Part shown: positions 22,255 to 33,125 of the stretch, piece after piece
How positions within the stretch are numbered: position 1 is the stretch's first letter
How the letters are laid out: the number at the start of each line of letters is the position of its first letter
Origin: Aspidapion aeneum
Taxonomy: Eukaryota; Arthropoda; Insecta; Coleoptera; Brentidae
Assembly (NCBI GenBank): GCA_963576565.1
Contig: OY755040.1
Location: 24,122,543-24,186,542 of the forward strand
DNA length: 64,000 bases
Direction of reading: 5' to 3'
Program-made: the position numbers and the translations under genes
The notes under the pieces: model-generated
The model's input: only the letters and a program-made list of their open reading frames with translations
What the model was told of the DNA's origin: nothing
Database searches by the model: none

Positions 22255-23930
22255 GACAACGACCACTACCCCCTAATTCGACCTCGCTTAATCCGAATAT
22301 CACTGTTGCCAACTTCAAATATCGACAGGGACGGAGGAAATCCCCCCAACCTGTTTTGTTTCAGTTTTATTTAATTTTCTAGAAAACTAACGATTCTATC
22401 GAAAATTGCAGAGAACAGCTTCTTGTGACGAAGAAAATTTCCTTTCCAATTATGTATGGGTCGATAAGGTTAGGAAAAGCAAGTAGCTTTTCAGTGGCGT
22501 CCGCAAATTGGGATTATTTTTAAAAAACAGTTTATTATAGGTTTTATAAAACTTTCTCAAAAACTACACTTCTTTATGTTCTTATGTCACAGGAAAATCT
22601 CCAGTGGCGTACTTCTAAAAATAAATTTCCAAAAATAATAAAAATAATAAATTTTTGTTACATATTTTATGTCTTTTTCTTAGGAAAATAAATGACTTTT
22701 TAACGTATTCTATCTTATAGACGTTCGTTTCTAAGAAAATTTTTCAAACATTTTTTTAAAAGAATTACCATAATATACAGACGTCCCTGGAGAGTTAACC
22801 ATACTTTCAATCACATTCTGTTATACACTGTTTAAAAGAAAATTTTATTATCCACCGAAAAGTTTAAAATACATTTTGTCGTAAGAAGCTTAGTTTTTTA
22901 ATAAATTGAATAAAACCTGAAAAAAAATTGATAAGTTTGGCGATTTTAAATAATTACTATGAAATAACTTTCACTTTGTTATACATCGTTTAAAAGAAAA
23001 TTTTCTTGTCTATGACAAATATAAAACACATTTTTTTATAAAGAGCTTGGTTTTTAAGAAAATTGAATAAACCCTGTGAAAAACATGTTTTTTTTTAACA
23101 TCCCTATTTACGAACGTCGTTGGAAAGTTTTTTAACTCGAACTTGACCGAGATTTACATTCTTAAAAAGGGAATTTCACTGTCTACAAAAAGTATAGTTT
23201 ATGTTTTTTCATATTAAGCTTAGTTTCTAAGAAAATTAGATAAAACAAAAATGGTTTGTTTATGTTTTTTTTTATTGATTTAATATACGGATGCCCTTAA
23301 GGTTTTAATTATTAATTAAAATTTAATTTTATTAAAGAAATTTTTATTGACTATATCAAAATATACCTAACACATGTTTTCCTGTAGACATTAGTTTTAA
23401 AACAAGTCGAAAAAATCTTGGAAAAAACATGTTCATTTTTTCAACTATTTTAAATTACTTCAATTAACGGACGCCGCTGAAGAGTTTGTTATCGATCTAG
23501 CTCCATTGAATACCTTGTTAAAAAAGGGATTATTTTATTGTCGACAATTAACTATATTATAAATTTTTCTGTTAGAAGCTTAGCTTTTCAGAAAATTTGA
23601 AAAAATCTCAAACTTTTAGATTTTGGGGGGTCTGGGGGAGTTTTTTGAGGTTTTGCAGTCATTTCCAAAGAACTAATATGATATTATTTTATAAATATTA
23701 TTTTTTAGTTATACAAAATATATATAATAGTTATATAAATATATATTTTAAATGTACACTTATGTCAATTTGGGCTTAACAGCGGCAATTTAAAACTTTC
23801 AAGGCGGCAACAGCGATATTCGGATTCAGCGAGCTCGAAATAGAAGGAATTGACCATTTTCCAAAAAGTAATATAAAATGCTTCTAAAAGTGGATTTTCC
23901 GAAATCTTGCCCTAATTAATCCGTGGTCTA
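22255..23930. mobile_element. Element S: inverted ends, tandem-repeat core
   Basis: The left end attcgacctcgcttaatccg and the right end (complement attcgagctcgctgaatccg) are inverted copies for at least 50 bp, continuing atatc.ctgttgcc. The core from about 22480 to 23600 is built of about seven diverged units, 155-190 bp each, marked by (a)agcttagtttttaagaaaat and acggacgcc..ggagagttt. Another S end lies at 15847-16040. No coding capacity; the small ORF at 23597-23779 is in the last unit. Confidence 0.65.
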
Positions 23931-23934
23931 AATA

Positions 23935-24845
23935 GATATTTTTTAAGTCTAACGTTTTGCACCAGAGAAGGGCTTTGCTTTTTTTATTTTTGGTGGTTAC
24001 ACATTGTATACCTATTAATAGCACGGGTTTATATTGTAATTAAATTGTATTGTTTGACGCGTGTTTTGAAGCTGTTTGCTTTTGCTACATGGTTGTTACG
24101 TACACCTGGTTATCTGATAGTGCAAACAGAATTGTAAACAGCCGAAATTAATGATTTTATAAATATCTGTTTATTTTTTAGCCGAAAACAGAATTGATAT
24201 TGCGGCAGTTCTCTGTGAAAAAATGAGCATCATTAAAAAGTATGTATTTATCCTTTAAATTAAAAATATCTACCACTTGAAGTTCAATGTTTAAAGCAAA
24301 CTGCTGTTGACATTTTTATATTATCAACATTAAAATCGGCATAATATTTTTTTCTCGCTTCTTCGCTTTCGCCGAAATATTTTTGGAAAATAAAGTATTT
24401 TTTGTAAAATAATTACAAATTACGCTTAACTTATATACAGTTAAATTTTGTAAGAAACTTTGATATGGAGGCGTTATTTTATTGGGTCAAAGTTTTCTTC
24501 TTCCAAATACGGAAGTTAACGTTAGACATTTTCAAACAATTAAAATCTCTGTTTTGCATAAAAGTTAATAATTTCAAATTCAGATTTTATTGAATTTTTG
24601 TTTGCAAGTTAATCAATTCAAACTCAGATTTTATTTAATTTTCGTGCAATATTTAGTTTATAAATAGATCAAAAATATTTTAAAACACTCATAAATGTTT
24701 CGAAAAACATAAACATAAAATATTTATTAAAACACCATTTTAATAGGGGTCGCCTCCGAAATTTTCTCCAGAAACAAGCTAAATCACAATTATTATTGTG
24801 CAGCACCTAAATATTTATCCGGTTTAGGTCACATATTATGGAATA
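23935..24845. other. Unassigned AT-rich DNA
   Basis: Short duplicated phrases (aatttcaaattcagatttta and a variant at 24545-24650) but no gene, RNA or element boundary I can support. Confidence 0.35.
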
Positions 24846-25240
24846 TTAACGGATTGGATTTGACCAAAGGCAAATTAAAAATGGCCGCCGTGCCGACTTT
24901 TTAACCACTGACATTTCGTTCTCTGATTTAGTAAGGTCTAGTTCTTGTCAACGACTTTTTTTTTGATTATTTGTATCTTTGCCTGCTTTTTTATTTAAAC
25001 TTGGGATAAGTTCTGTTCAGGGTCTTAAAACGTTCTTCTTTGTTTCTATGAAAGTCGAAAAAATCCGTGATTTCCTTTTTGTTTCAACAGAAACACAACA
25101 AAACAACTGACAGTCTCTGCCATATTAACAAGGCCGCGATCATAGCGAGTGTGGTTAGGCATTCTAAACCAATTTTCCGCTTTTTTAATAGTAATGTCAA
25201 AAAAATATTAAAATCTATCTATTGAGATCGGAAAAATTGC
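24846..25240. repeat. Repeat E, copy 3
   Basis: gattggatttgaccaaagg, aaatggccgccg, gggtcttaaaacgttc, aaatccgtgatttcc and gaaacacaacaaaac appear in the same order as in copies at 4372 and 58167. Confidence 0.65.
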
Positions 25241-25279
25241 AATTTCTGCCATTAATTTTATTATATTTAGATTTTTTTT

Positions 25280-25790
25280 AGACTGCAAGGCATGAGAATA
25301 CAACTTAACGACCAATTAATTGTACCTAATGATAAAAAAGATTGTGAACGTGAACAAGACACATTACTTATGTATTGGAAACGAATCAAGTGAGTTGAGA
25401 ACAAGAAAATGAACAAACAATATCTGCAGGCAACGAGTATGTATACTTGGGTGTCACATTTGATAAGACTGGAAAAATGAATAGTAAAAGCAAAAATGGT
25501 ACTTAACAGTATTTTATTGAGCAGAGAGATAAAAAAGAATGTAAAATTTAAAATGTATGAAACAATGGTGAAAAGCACGCTATTATATGGAATAGAGACT
25601 TGTTGTGTAACAGAAAAATACAGAACAAAAATGGAAAGTGTCAAAGTGGATGCAATAAGAAAATCAATGAGAATATCTAGAACAGATCATATAAGAAATG
25701 AGATTATAAAAGAAAGAATGGGAATACAAAGAGGTTTTCAAACGAGTTTTTTACAATATTTTTTATACGACTGCTAATAAAGAAAGAAAA
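25280..25790 (+). pseudogene. LINE C-terminal fragment
   Basis: Frames read YLGVTFDKTGKM near 25440 and, in the 93-codon frame 25496-25777, KMYETMVKSTLLYGIETC, KVDAIRKSMRISRTDHIRNE and IIKERMGIQ. This matches the region after the reverse-transcriptase palm in RTE-like LINEs (the LYG.E.W and RR....R.D.IRNE blocks). The upstream palm is missing and there are frame changes near 25390-25490. It differs in sequence from the copies at 18.9-20.4 and 28.9-30.1 kb. The 125-codon antisense ORF is a shadow. Confidence 0.7.
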
Positions 25791-26272
25791 ATCAAATTTT
25801 AATTTAACTTGTTTTTATTTCCGACATTTTTACAACAAAACTTTAAAAATTCAACAATTTTTTGACGTATCTAATCACCAAAACATACGAGCAGTGACGG
25901 TTGCTACGGAATTAAGCCAACTTATATTGATGGGTGACAACAACAAAAATCACAATGACGGGAGACCCGTATGCAGAAATGACATAGGCGTGCGCAAAAA
26001 TGACATAAGCGTGTGCAAAACGTTTTGCACACAGCGTGCGCAAAATGCCATTTTCAGATCGTGTTCTCCGTGCGCAAAACCCCCTTTTACAAGACAGTCG
26101 TATAAAAAAAATATTTTCGCATTCAATCTATGCTGCTTCCAATAGCAAAAGTTTTATTTTTAATTGATTTACTTTTGATTCAAGCTTGAGTGATATTGTT
26201 AAAACATATACGCGAAAAGCGCTGTCCCGCAACTTTTAGATAAAGATATTTTTTGGAATATGTATTTAAGCG
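25791..26272. other. Unassigned; internal cgtgcgcaaaa repeats
   Basis: 25975-26090 holds four or more copies of cgtgcgcaaaa/tgacatargcgtg. 26115-26225 (atgctgcttccaatagcaaa ... acgcgaaaag) is repeated in direct orientation at 27458-27550. The 83-codon ORF at 25894-26145 spans the short repeats and is not recognisable. Confidence 0.4.
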
Positions 26273-26280
26273 AGATAAGG

Positions 26281-26427
26281 CAGGCGCGGATCTACAGGAG
26301 GGGAAAAGGGGAAATCACAAACTTTATTTAGTTTTGACACACAGAATACACCTTTTTGTCACTATGCAATATATATTATGATATTTCCCCCCCTACTCCC
26401 CCAAATAACGTTCCTAGAACCGCCCCT
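26281..26427. mobile_element. 147-bp hAT-like MITE
   Basis: CAGGCGCGGATCTACAGG at the left and the complement AGGGGCGGTTCTAGGAACG at the right, with internal G-rich and C-rich blocks. The flanks agataagg (26273-26280) and ggataagg (26428-26435) match 7 of 8. Confidence 0.7.
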
Positions 26428-26654
26428 GGATAAGGAAGGTACATATATGATTCAATTTAATTCAATTCAATATATTTATTGATCTTTAAAACATAAGTTT
26501 TATAAGGTTATTTATTTATATTATTTTTATTTTATATATGTAGTCGGACACATTAATTATGATGACACACCTTGTCTCAAATTCGCTGTTTCTGGGGGTG
26601 TTTAAATATTCCTATAAGAGATAGAGGAATACTAAAAGGTGCTAATAAAATTTA

Positions 26655-27330
26655 TGAGAAATCTACTGAGTCCTGACCAAAAACGCATTCGATTAAATAT
26701 TTCCCAATAATGTTTGGACCTATTTCAACACACCAGAAACAATAAAACATTCGAAGCATTGGATCGGGCCTGGTGAAAGGGCCTTCAAAAAGGCAAAAAC
26801 TGCCCCTTCTGCAGGAAAAGTGGCTACGGTTTTCTGGGATTCTCATAGTGTGGTGCTGATAGATTTTTTAGAGTATGGCAGGACTATCACTGGAGAATAT
26901 TATGACAACTTACTGGACCAACTTAACGAGGCTATCCAGGTTAAACTTCCACATCTGGCCTCATGCTTCACACACTGTTGCTGAGTAACTGCACGAGTTT
27001 TACTATGAGGTGCTTCCACACGCACCCTAGCACCGAGCGACTATAACCTTTTCCCAGATCTTAGGCGCGCGAAGATTCACTTCAAATAAAGAGGTAAAGT
27101 GTGAAACCACAGCGCATTTTGCAGGACTCGAAAAAACATATTTTACTGAGGGTATCCAGAAACTAGAGAATCGTTGGAGCAAATGTTTTGAATTGGAGGG
27201 AGATTTTGTAGAAAAATAACAAACTGAAATATAGTAGTCAGTTTTATATCTCCACTAGAAATAACTGAAATTACCCAACAATACCGATTTTGGATCATCC
27301 TGTATCCATCAACCTTATTTCGATTTTCAA
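26655..27330 (+). pseudogene. mariner transposase fragment, second lineage
   Basis: Conceptual translation gives LLSPDQKRIRLNISQ, CLDLFQ, then SAGKVATVFWDSHSVVLIDF, LEYGRTITGEYYDNLL, an LAPSDYNLFP-type block and, near 27140, EGIQKLENRWSKCF-like text. These are the middle and C-terminal parts of a mariner transposase. The segment that normally carries the first catalytic Asp (DE.W) is deleted between DLFQ and the LAPSDY-bearing half. Several stops and frameshifts follow. It differs from the mariners at 11.3 and 59.8 kb. Confidence 0.8.
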
Positions 27331-27334
27331 GCAC

Positions 27335-28082
27335 TTAAAAATAAACAAAATACACTTACCAAAAAGTAACGCCATTTAAACATTAGCTTTTATAGCTCAA
27401 AATTTTTTTTATTATTTTCACATTTTAAGTCCATCAAAAAACACCAAAAAAAAAATCTATGCTACTTCCAATAACAAAAGTTTTATTTTTAATTGATTTA
27501 CTTTTGAGTCAAGCTTGAGTGATAACTTTCAAACGTATACGCGAAAAGAGTTGTTCCGGATCAACTCTCGAATGAGAAACACGTCCGACTCGAGTGGAGG
27601 CTCTCGCGTAAACTGGACGAGAGGTCGACGCGTTGCATGGGAGGAGTTCGTTAGTTTGAGTATACGTTGGAGTACGAAACTCAAAAACAGAAGGAGGCTT
27701 TTGATCCTGCGCCTCGTATTTACTGGAAATATAGGCTGTATACAGGTATAGACTGTAGCCTTTGTGAGCTTTAGGCCCGGTGGCATTTTTCTCTCCAGCA
27801 TACGTGATCAAAAATCGCGCCTGATTCTAAACCCCAACTGGTTATCGACTTACAACACTATGTAACAAATTTCAATTTTTGTTTTCTTTATCGTGATTTT
27901 TTGAGTTTTTTGTAATAGTCGCTTTCAAAAAATTACCAATACACTTCAGAAAAATCACAAAACTTCCCTGTTTCCCTAAAACGTATTTATCAAAAACTAA
28001 ACAAATTATACATGTTTTCGAATTAACATTTATTAAACACAAAAAAAGAATGCAGATTAATGAAAAAAATAACTTATCTAAT
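27335..28082. other. Unassigned; GC-richer patch open in several frames
   Basis: 27458-27550 repeats 26115-26225. 27550-27800 is GC-richer and open in three frames (27509-27811), with no recognisable domain on either strand. A short exon cannot be excluded. Confidence 0.3.
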
Positions 28083-28866
28083 CTAACCTAACAATTTTCT
28101 TAGAATTGCTCGATAAAAAACGCTGCTTTTTCTTTTATTTTCTCCACATCCATCTCGAATTAGATTCCACACATAATCACCCATCATTCTTTCATCCAAT
28201 CTACCTTTATAGCGTCTTTCCATATCTCTTATATCTTGATGAAACCTCTCTTCATGTTCCTCGCTCACATCTCCAAGGTTTTCTCTAATAAAGTCTAAAT
28301 ACGATTGCAAAAAATTCAACTTAGAAGCTGCTAATAAATTAATTCTCAACGACTTCCACATACTTATCGCTTTTGCTATTGCCCAGGAAACACTTTGTGA
28401 TGGCGCGAAATGCTCTCCTAGCCTCTTTTTCACATTCAGTCAGTTTGTTCTCGAAGTCTTCAAACGACAACATTTTTAATATTTGTGGCCCAGTAAAAAT
28501 TCCTGCCTAGATCATAAAACATAGATCTAATATGTTCAAAGGCAACTGAACTTGTGTCGAGAGCCTTTACAAATTATTCAGCTAGCCCCAATTTAATGTA
28601 GAGGTGGAAGTAAAATCTTTTCTTTATCTTAACGTTGTATTCTCCCGTTTTAAGATTTTCTCTTCTTGGCCAAATGTGTCTAACATAGTGCTCACTATCT
28701 GCACGGCTGTCCAACATGCCTAGAAAACAAGAAACTTGTCCTTGTCCAAGGAAAAAACTTAACATTTTAAAGTCTCCGCAAACATCCTATTGAAACCGAT
28801 GGTATTGTTTTATTTCAAGGAGCATTTTGATATTCGTATGCAGAATATGCAACCGGTATGGACGGT
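28083..28866 (-). pseudogene. Decayed repeat-borne gene with FHQDI..MERRY motif
   Basis: Two frames on the minus strand, 28765-28574 (DSRADSEHYVRHIWPRR, then LYIKLGLAE) and 28433-28083 (DFIRENLGDVSEEHEERFHQ, DIRDMERRYKGRLDERMMGD, YVWNLIRDG), join in order across stops. I recognise this pattern (CxWDSRA..HY....W..R ... LHIKLGL ... EE.GERFHQDI..ME.RYQG....MMADYCW) from a large family of repeated, uncharacterised arthropod genes. The usual Cys before WDSRA is not visible here (FLGMLDSRAD). No function is known to me. The 5' side is cut by the LINE fragment starting near 28880. Confidence 0.65.
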
Positions 28867-28879
28867 AAGATATTGCCAT

Positions 28880-30080
28880 TGTATAAGAAGACTAATTTAT
28901 AAGCTTTTCACGAAAATATTAACAGATAGACTAACAACAAAATTTGACGGATATTAAAAAGAACAAGCAGGCTTCAGAAAAAGTTTCAGTACAGTTGACC
29001 ACCTGCCATGAAAATCCTAATAGAGCGAGCCAACGAATACAACATTCCACTGTATATTGCGTATACAGACCTTAAAAAAGCTTTCGATAGCATTGAGCAC
29101 TGGGCAGTAAAAGCATCTTTAATTAACAGCCAAATAGATCAGATACATAGATTTAATACCCAACATATATCTGGCGAAGCAACAACATCAATAAAAATCC
29201 ACGAAGAAACCAAGCAACTCCGCATAAGAAGAGGTGTCAGCCAGGGTGACACAATATCCCCTTAACTATTTAACCAAGCCCTAGGAGATGTTTTTTAAAA
29301 CCTAGATTGGGAAGAAATAGGCACGGTTGGTACGCGGACAGGTGGTTCAAGTCCACCTAAGATATGCTGACGATATCGCCTTAGTAACAGATAAGAAAGA
29401 AGAACTCATAGAAATGCTGGAAGAACTGGATACAGCAGCTAAAAATATAGGCTTGAGTATGAATTACACTAAAACTTAAATCATAACAAACACAGATATT
29501 ACGATCAGAATAAACCTAGAAAAAATAGAACAAGAACTGAAATCAAGAGACGAGTAAGATTGACCTGGGCAGCATTTGGTAAATTAAGCTAGATATTAAA
29601 AATATAAAAAAATCCTCAGTACCTTAAAACGACAGTATATAACCAATGTATTCTTCCTGTGCTCACATATCGATCCCAGGCATGGGCACTTACAAAATCA
29701 AACATAGATAAGGTAACAAAAGCCGAAAGATCAATGGAAAGGGAAATGTTAAGGAATGAATGAATAAGAAATAAAACAAAAGTAAGGGATGTCAGGGGAG
29801 AAGTAGCAATCTTAAAATGGAAATTTGCCGGTCATCATATCACACAGAAAGACGATCGATGGAACAAATGTATAGTAGACTGGAGACCTTGGGAAAATAA
29901 AAGATGTAGGGGAAGGCCCCAAATGAAATGGGCGGACGATTTAAAGAAACATGCGGGGACTTTATTTCTATGCGGGGACTAGATGGATGAACACGGCGAT
30001 AGACAGAGAAGAGTGGAAGATATCGGGGGAGGCCTATGTCCAAAGATGGATCGAAGAAGGCTAAATAGATAGATAGATAA
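28880..30080 (+). pseudogene. LINE (RTE-like) reverse transcriptase remnant, copy 2
   Basis: From about 28890: a YKLFTKI.TDRL block, EQAGFRKSFSTVDHL, the 85-codon frame at 29008-29265 (ERANEYNIPLYIAYTDLKKA, RRGVSQGDTISP), then LRYADDIALVTDKKEEL, which keeps the YADD catalytic box (29355-29400). C-terminal blocks follow (DDRWNKCIVDWRPWENKRC). Stops and frameshifts break it. The 5' part is truncated. The 3' end is followed by a tagatagatagata tract at 30064-30080. Same subfamily as 18862-20370, in the opposite orientation. Confidence 0.82.
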
Positions 30081-30341
30081 AAAGAGATAGATGTTGGATA
30101 GAAAAATGCGGACGAGACACCCTGTACTTTTAGTATGGGGTTTTTTTTACGTGGGTTATGGGGTAGATGGGGACAATGGACATGGCATAGGTTTTGTGTG
30201 GGATCGCACGGATCAACGTACAGGTGATAGAAGCTAGGAAATGGAAAAGTTTATTTAGTCAATACTAAAGAAGGAGCAATTAGTTTAGTGGCCTGTGGTG
30301 TTCCCTGGAATAGCTGTGGAATATTTTTTTAAACTACCGTA

Positions 30342-30791
30342 GATCATATACATAATATTCCAATACCCACAGTAACTGCCCATTCATGATGCAAACATGT
30401 GGGCCTTGGGGTCTTTATGCAAAAAAGACCTGATTGGTTGCTTTCAAAGACATATGTATATTATTTCCATATAGTACGTATTATTGCAATACCTACGGTA
30501 CCTTACGATGCAGAATGCAAATATATTTGAAATAGCAATATCAATGGGTATAAGTCTATCCTCTTTGCGGCCCTTAAGATAAAATGTCCTGATTGGTTAT
30601 ACTTTTACGCATGAATATTATTTTATTCTTGTATTCGTTACGTCAAATCATCGGCGTACAGTTGACAAAAACTCTAATCTGTGTAAATTTGGTATCTGTG
30701 ATTTTTCGTACCTTTATTTCTGAATGTTTGCATCAAACGCCAACCATTGTGTAAATAGGGAGTATTGGAATATTACGCATATGCCGTAGAT
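30342..30791. mobile_element. TIR element Q (~450 bp)
   Basis: Left catatacataatattccaat and right attggaatattacgcatatg form inverted ends of about 25 bp with nearby gtagatc/ctacgg. Interior halves also resemble each other (gacctgattggtt, gtcctgattggtt). No target duplication can be read with confidence. Confidence 0.55.
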
Positions 30792-30804
30792 CGATTGGTA
30801 ATAT

Positions 30805-31130
30805 ATCATAAAATTTTAAGTCACCGGGTGTTTGCCTTTAATTTTAGTAGGAGGGCCAGTATGAGTTCATAAATCCTAGATGGCAACTTTTTTGTTGTGT
30901 TTTAACAAACTTTAGCTTATAACTTTTTTAAAATTAGTTTTGCAGAAAAACTGTTAATTCGTTTTTTTGTTTGCAATAGCCAGTAACATGGTAAAGGAAT
31001 GAGCTATATATCTTTAAAAATTACGAAAAAGTCGCCTGATGTTTGCCTTTAATTTATGTTAGAGCGCCTGTGTGACGTCATATAACTTTTGCTTTTAAAT
31101 TTGCCATATCAACTTGACAGAAAAATTGTA
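30805..31130. repeat. Two-unit direct repeat
   Basis: Units starting at about 30815 and 31030 share gtcrcc.g.tgtttgccttta and then a gag.gcc.gt.tga..tcat block and ttttgc.ttaaatt text. They are about 215 bp apart and diverged. Confidence 0.5.
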
Positions 31131-31401
31131 AAAAAAAAATTTCATCCGATCTGTAAAAAACAAAATTCACAATTCAATGTTTTTACCCTTGGTACATTTT
31201 TATAATCAAAAACTTAAAAGTTATCTTTTTTTTAATTAGTTTCCTATATTAGCTATGTAATGCCAAAATCAGGGCATCATTTTTTTCTAATTAATTAAAG
31301 TAACGTAGTATTCACTGAAATATAGTATTGATAAAAAATTTCTTTTTCAACAAAAATAAAGCTTCGCGAACACCCAGAACAAGTAGTCTTCTGAAAATCT
31401 G

Positions 31402-31500
31402 AAAAAGACCCTCATACCCCCAGCAAGCTAATGCAAGGGTTCAAACAGTTGCTAATACTAGCAACTCGCATTAGCTTGCTGGGGGTATGAGGCTCTTTTG
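31402..31500. repeat. Perfect 25-bp-arm hairpin with nested stem
   Basis: The arm at 31410-31434 (cctcatacccccagcaagct...) is exactly complementary to 31468-31492. Pairing continues outward with one mismatch through aaaaga/tctttt. The loop contains a second perfect 8-bp stem, agttgcta (31447-31454) with tagcaact (31459-31466). No target duplication or second copy was found in the window. Confidence 0.9.
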
Positions 31501-31689
31501 AAAGGTATGTTACCTTTTTTTGGGGGGGTGGGTATCGGTTTATAAAACATAAAAAATGATGGAGGTGGAATGGTCACTTTCGGGGTACACTAGTGAACCT
31601 GAAAGTGATTATTTGAACCCCTTCAAAGTAATTTTATTATCTCAGTCAAAATTGGTTCGGATGTAGTTACACTTCTTTGTTTACCTTGT

Positions 31690-31733
31690 TTTAGCTGATG
31701 ATGGGTCTCTTTAGACTCAAAACATGTCCTAAA
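31690..31733 (+). ncRNA. Hammerhead-like motif, probably inactive copy
   Basis: TTTAG (31690-31694), CTGATGA (31695-31701), an extra U, stem II GGGTCT/AGACTC (31703-31718), then AAAAC in place of the expected GAAAC, ATGTC, and CTAAA (31729-31733) pairing back to TTTAG. Stems I and II differ in sequence from the 3789-3832 copy yet remain paired, which supports conserved RNA folding. The invariant G after stem II is A here, so self-cleavage is expected to be lost. The flank ttagtggggaagaca is shared with copy 1. Confidence 0.5.
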
Positions 31734-31794
31734 TAAAACCCGAAACAATAAAGACTTTAGTGGGGAAGACATTCAGTTTTTCTTTGTAAAAATC

Positions 31795-31924
31795 TCATTC
31801 TTGTCTATTCGCTAGTCGAGCAAGAGGCATATCTTCATCGCTGTCATCAGCATCACACTCAATAACTACGTCTTGCCAGTCTACTTTCTCAAAATCTTCA
31901 ATAGTATCGGAAATCAAAATTGAT
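31795..31924 (-). CDS. Possible terminal exon of a transposase-like gene
   Basis: On the minus strand, an acceptor-like ttactacag (ending at 31925) precedes an open frame of about 42 codons. It reads ISDTIEDFEKVDWQDVV, then ECDADDSDEDMPLARLANRQ, ending in TGA. Acidic tails with SDED.PLA.L are common at the C-termini of pogo/Tigger- or piggyBac-type proteins. No upstream exon was found, so this may be a dead fragment or chance. Confidence 0.3.
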
Positions 31925-32019
31925 CTGTAGTAAGTTTAATGTTTATAGGGTTACAAATTTTAAAAGATAATAATATATTAATAAAGATCACGTTTGAATC
32001 GTTAATGACAAGATTTAAG

Positions 32020-32760
32020 TATTAGCTCACATATATACTATATTATAGTAGTGTGAGCTTTAGTGATCCTAATTTTTTCGAAAAAAAAAAGTTCCTCCGA
32101 TTTCAAAATTTTTGATATATCTTTGCGTTTCAGAAGATTTTGAAACTTTTTTGACGCGCCGTCTGTCTGTGTGTCTGTCTGTCTGTCTGTCTGTATGTCT
32201 GTCTGTCTGTAACGACCAACGCGCATAACTCAAAAACCGCTTGCCTGATTTGAATGAAATTTCGTACCTAAGCTGGGTCCTGGGTCGAGATGGTCCCATT
32301 TAAAAATGAACAAAATCCACCAAACACAAACCAATTAAAAGGGTGGGGGTAGATTTCAAAAATTAGAGTTTATTTAAATATATGGCGTGTTTGATATCAA
32401 ACGAAAGGTAATTGAGTCTGGAGTTAAACAAAATAGATTTTAGTTAAAACAAAAAGGGTGGGGGTAAATTTCAAAAATTTGAGTTTACGTGAAAATATGG
32501 CGTGTGTGATGTCAAACGAAAGGTAATTGAGTCCGGAGTTAAACAAAATACATTTTAGTTGTAGTTTTTTTTTAAGGGTGGGGGTAGATTTAAAAAATTT
32601 GAGTTTAAGTCAAAACATGGCTTGTAACACGAAATGTAATTCAGTCTGGAGTTGAATAAAATATATTTCAGTTTTTAGTTATATTAGCTCACACGTACAC
32701 TATAACTATAGTAGCTATTGTGAGCTTAGGGGCCCATATATTCGCAGAGTATTTTTTAAA
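32020..32760 (+). mobile_element. Element J copy 1 (stem-loops near both ends)
   Basis: Near the left end, AGCTCACA...TGTGAGCT forms a stem-loop (32024-32060). Near the right end, AGCTCACAC...TTGTGAGCT does the same (32691-32727). Between them lie a (TGTC)n tract (32161-32210), an aactcaaaaaccgcttgcc block, and three ~117-bp units marked agggtgggggtaga and tcaaacgaaaggtaattga. Copy 2 at 57247-57990 has the same plan reversed. Short GACA-tract ORFs (32038-32299) are not genes. Class unknown. Confidence 0.75.
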
Positions 32761-33125
32761 TATTTCCAATATTCCCAATATTTCCAATATTCCTGCGACA
32801 CGTTCTGCAATTTCCAATATTTCCATTTCCATGAAAACATTTCCGTGAAAATATTTCCAACGGAAATATTTCCATTTACATCACTGATGATAATATACTC
32901 TTTTTGGAAAAAAAAATCTGGTTACCCTATGTAAGATTTAAATCCGGTAAATAAATTTAAATATCTGGGAGAGAGAGAATAAACAAGAATGGTTTATGAG
33001 AGGGGCAGCTGCTCTTTAGGGCCGTATCTTAAAAAATACAAAAAAATAAAATCTTAATTAAAATTTGATTTATTAAATATTTTGCTTATTCTATATGTTT
33101 TCTTTTCGCCTCGACGCATACCATA
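32761..33125. repeat. Degenerate ATTTCC-rich repeats, then unassigned
   Basis: 32755-32885 is a run of atatttccaat/ggaaatatttcc words. The remainder to 33125 shows no gene. Confidence 0.5.

Noticed and set aside
22480..23600. Tandem units considered as a CRISPR-like array
   Set aside because: Units are 155-190 bp, diverged throughout, with no short conserved repeat and unique spacer pattern; eukaryotic TIR-element core.
32038..32299. ORFs with TDRQTDRHTD repeats (also 57605-57994)
   Set aside because: Translation of a GACA/TGTC microsatellite inside element J; open in several frames and on both strands.
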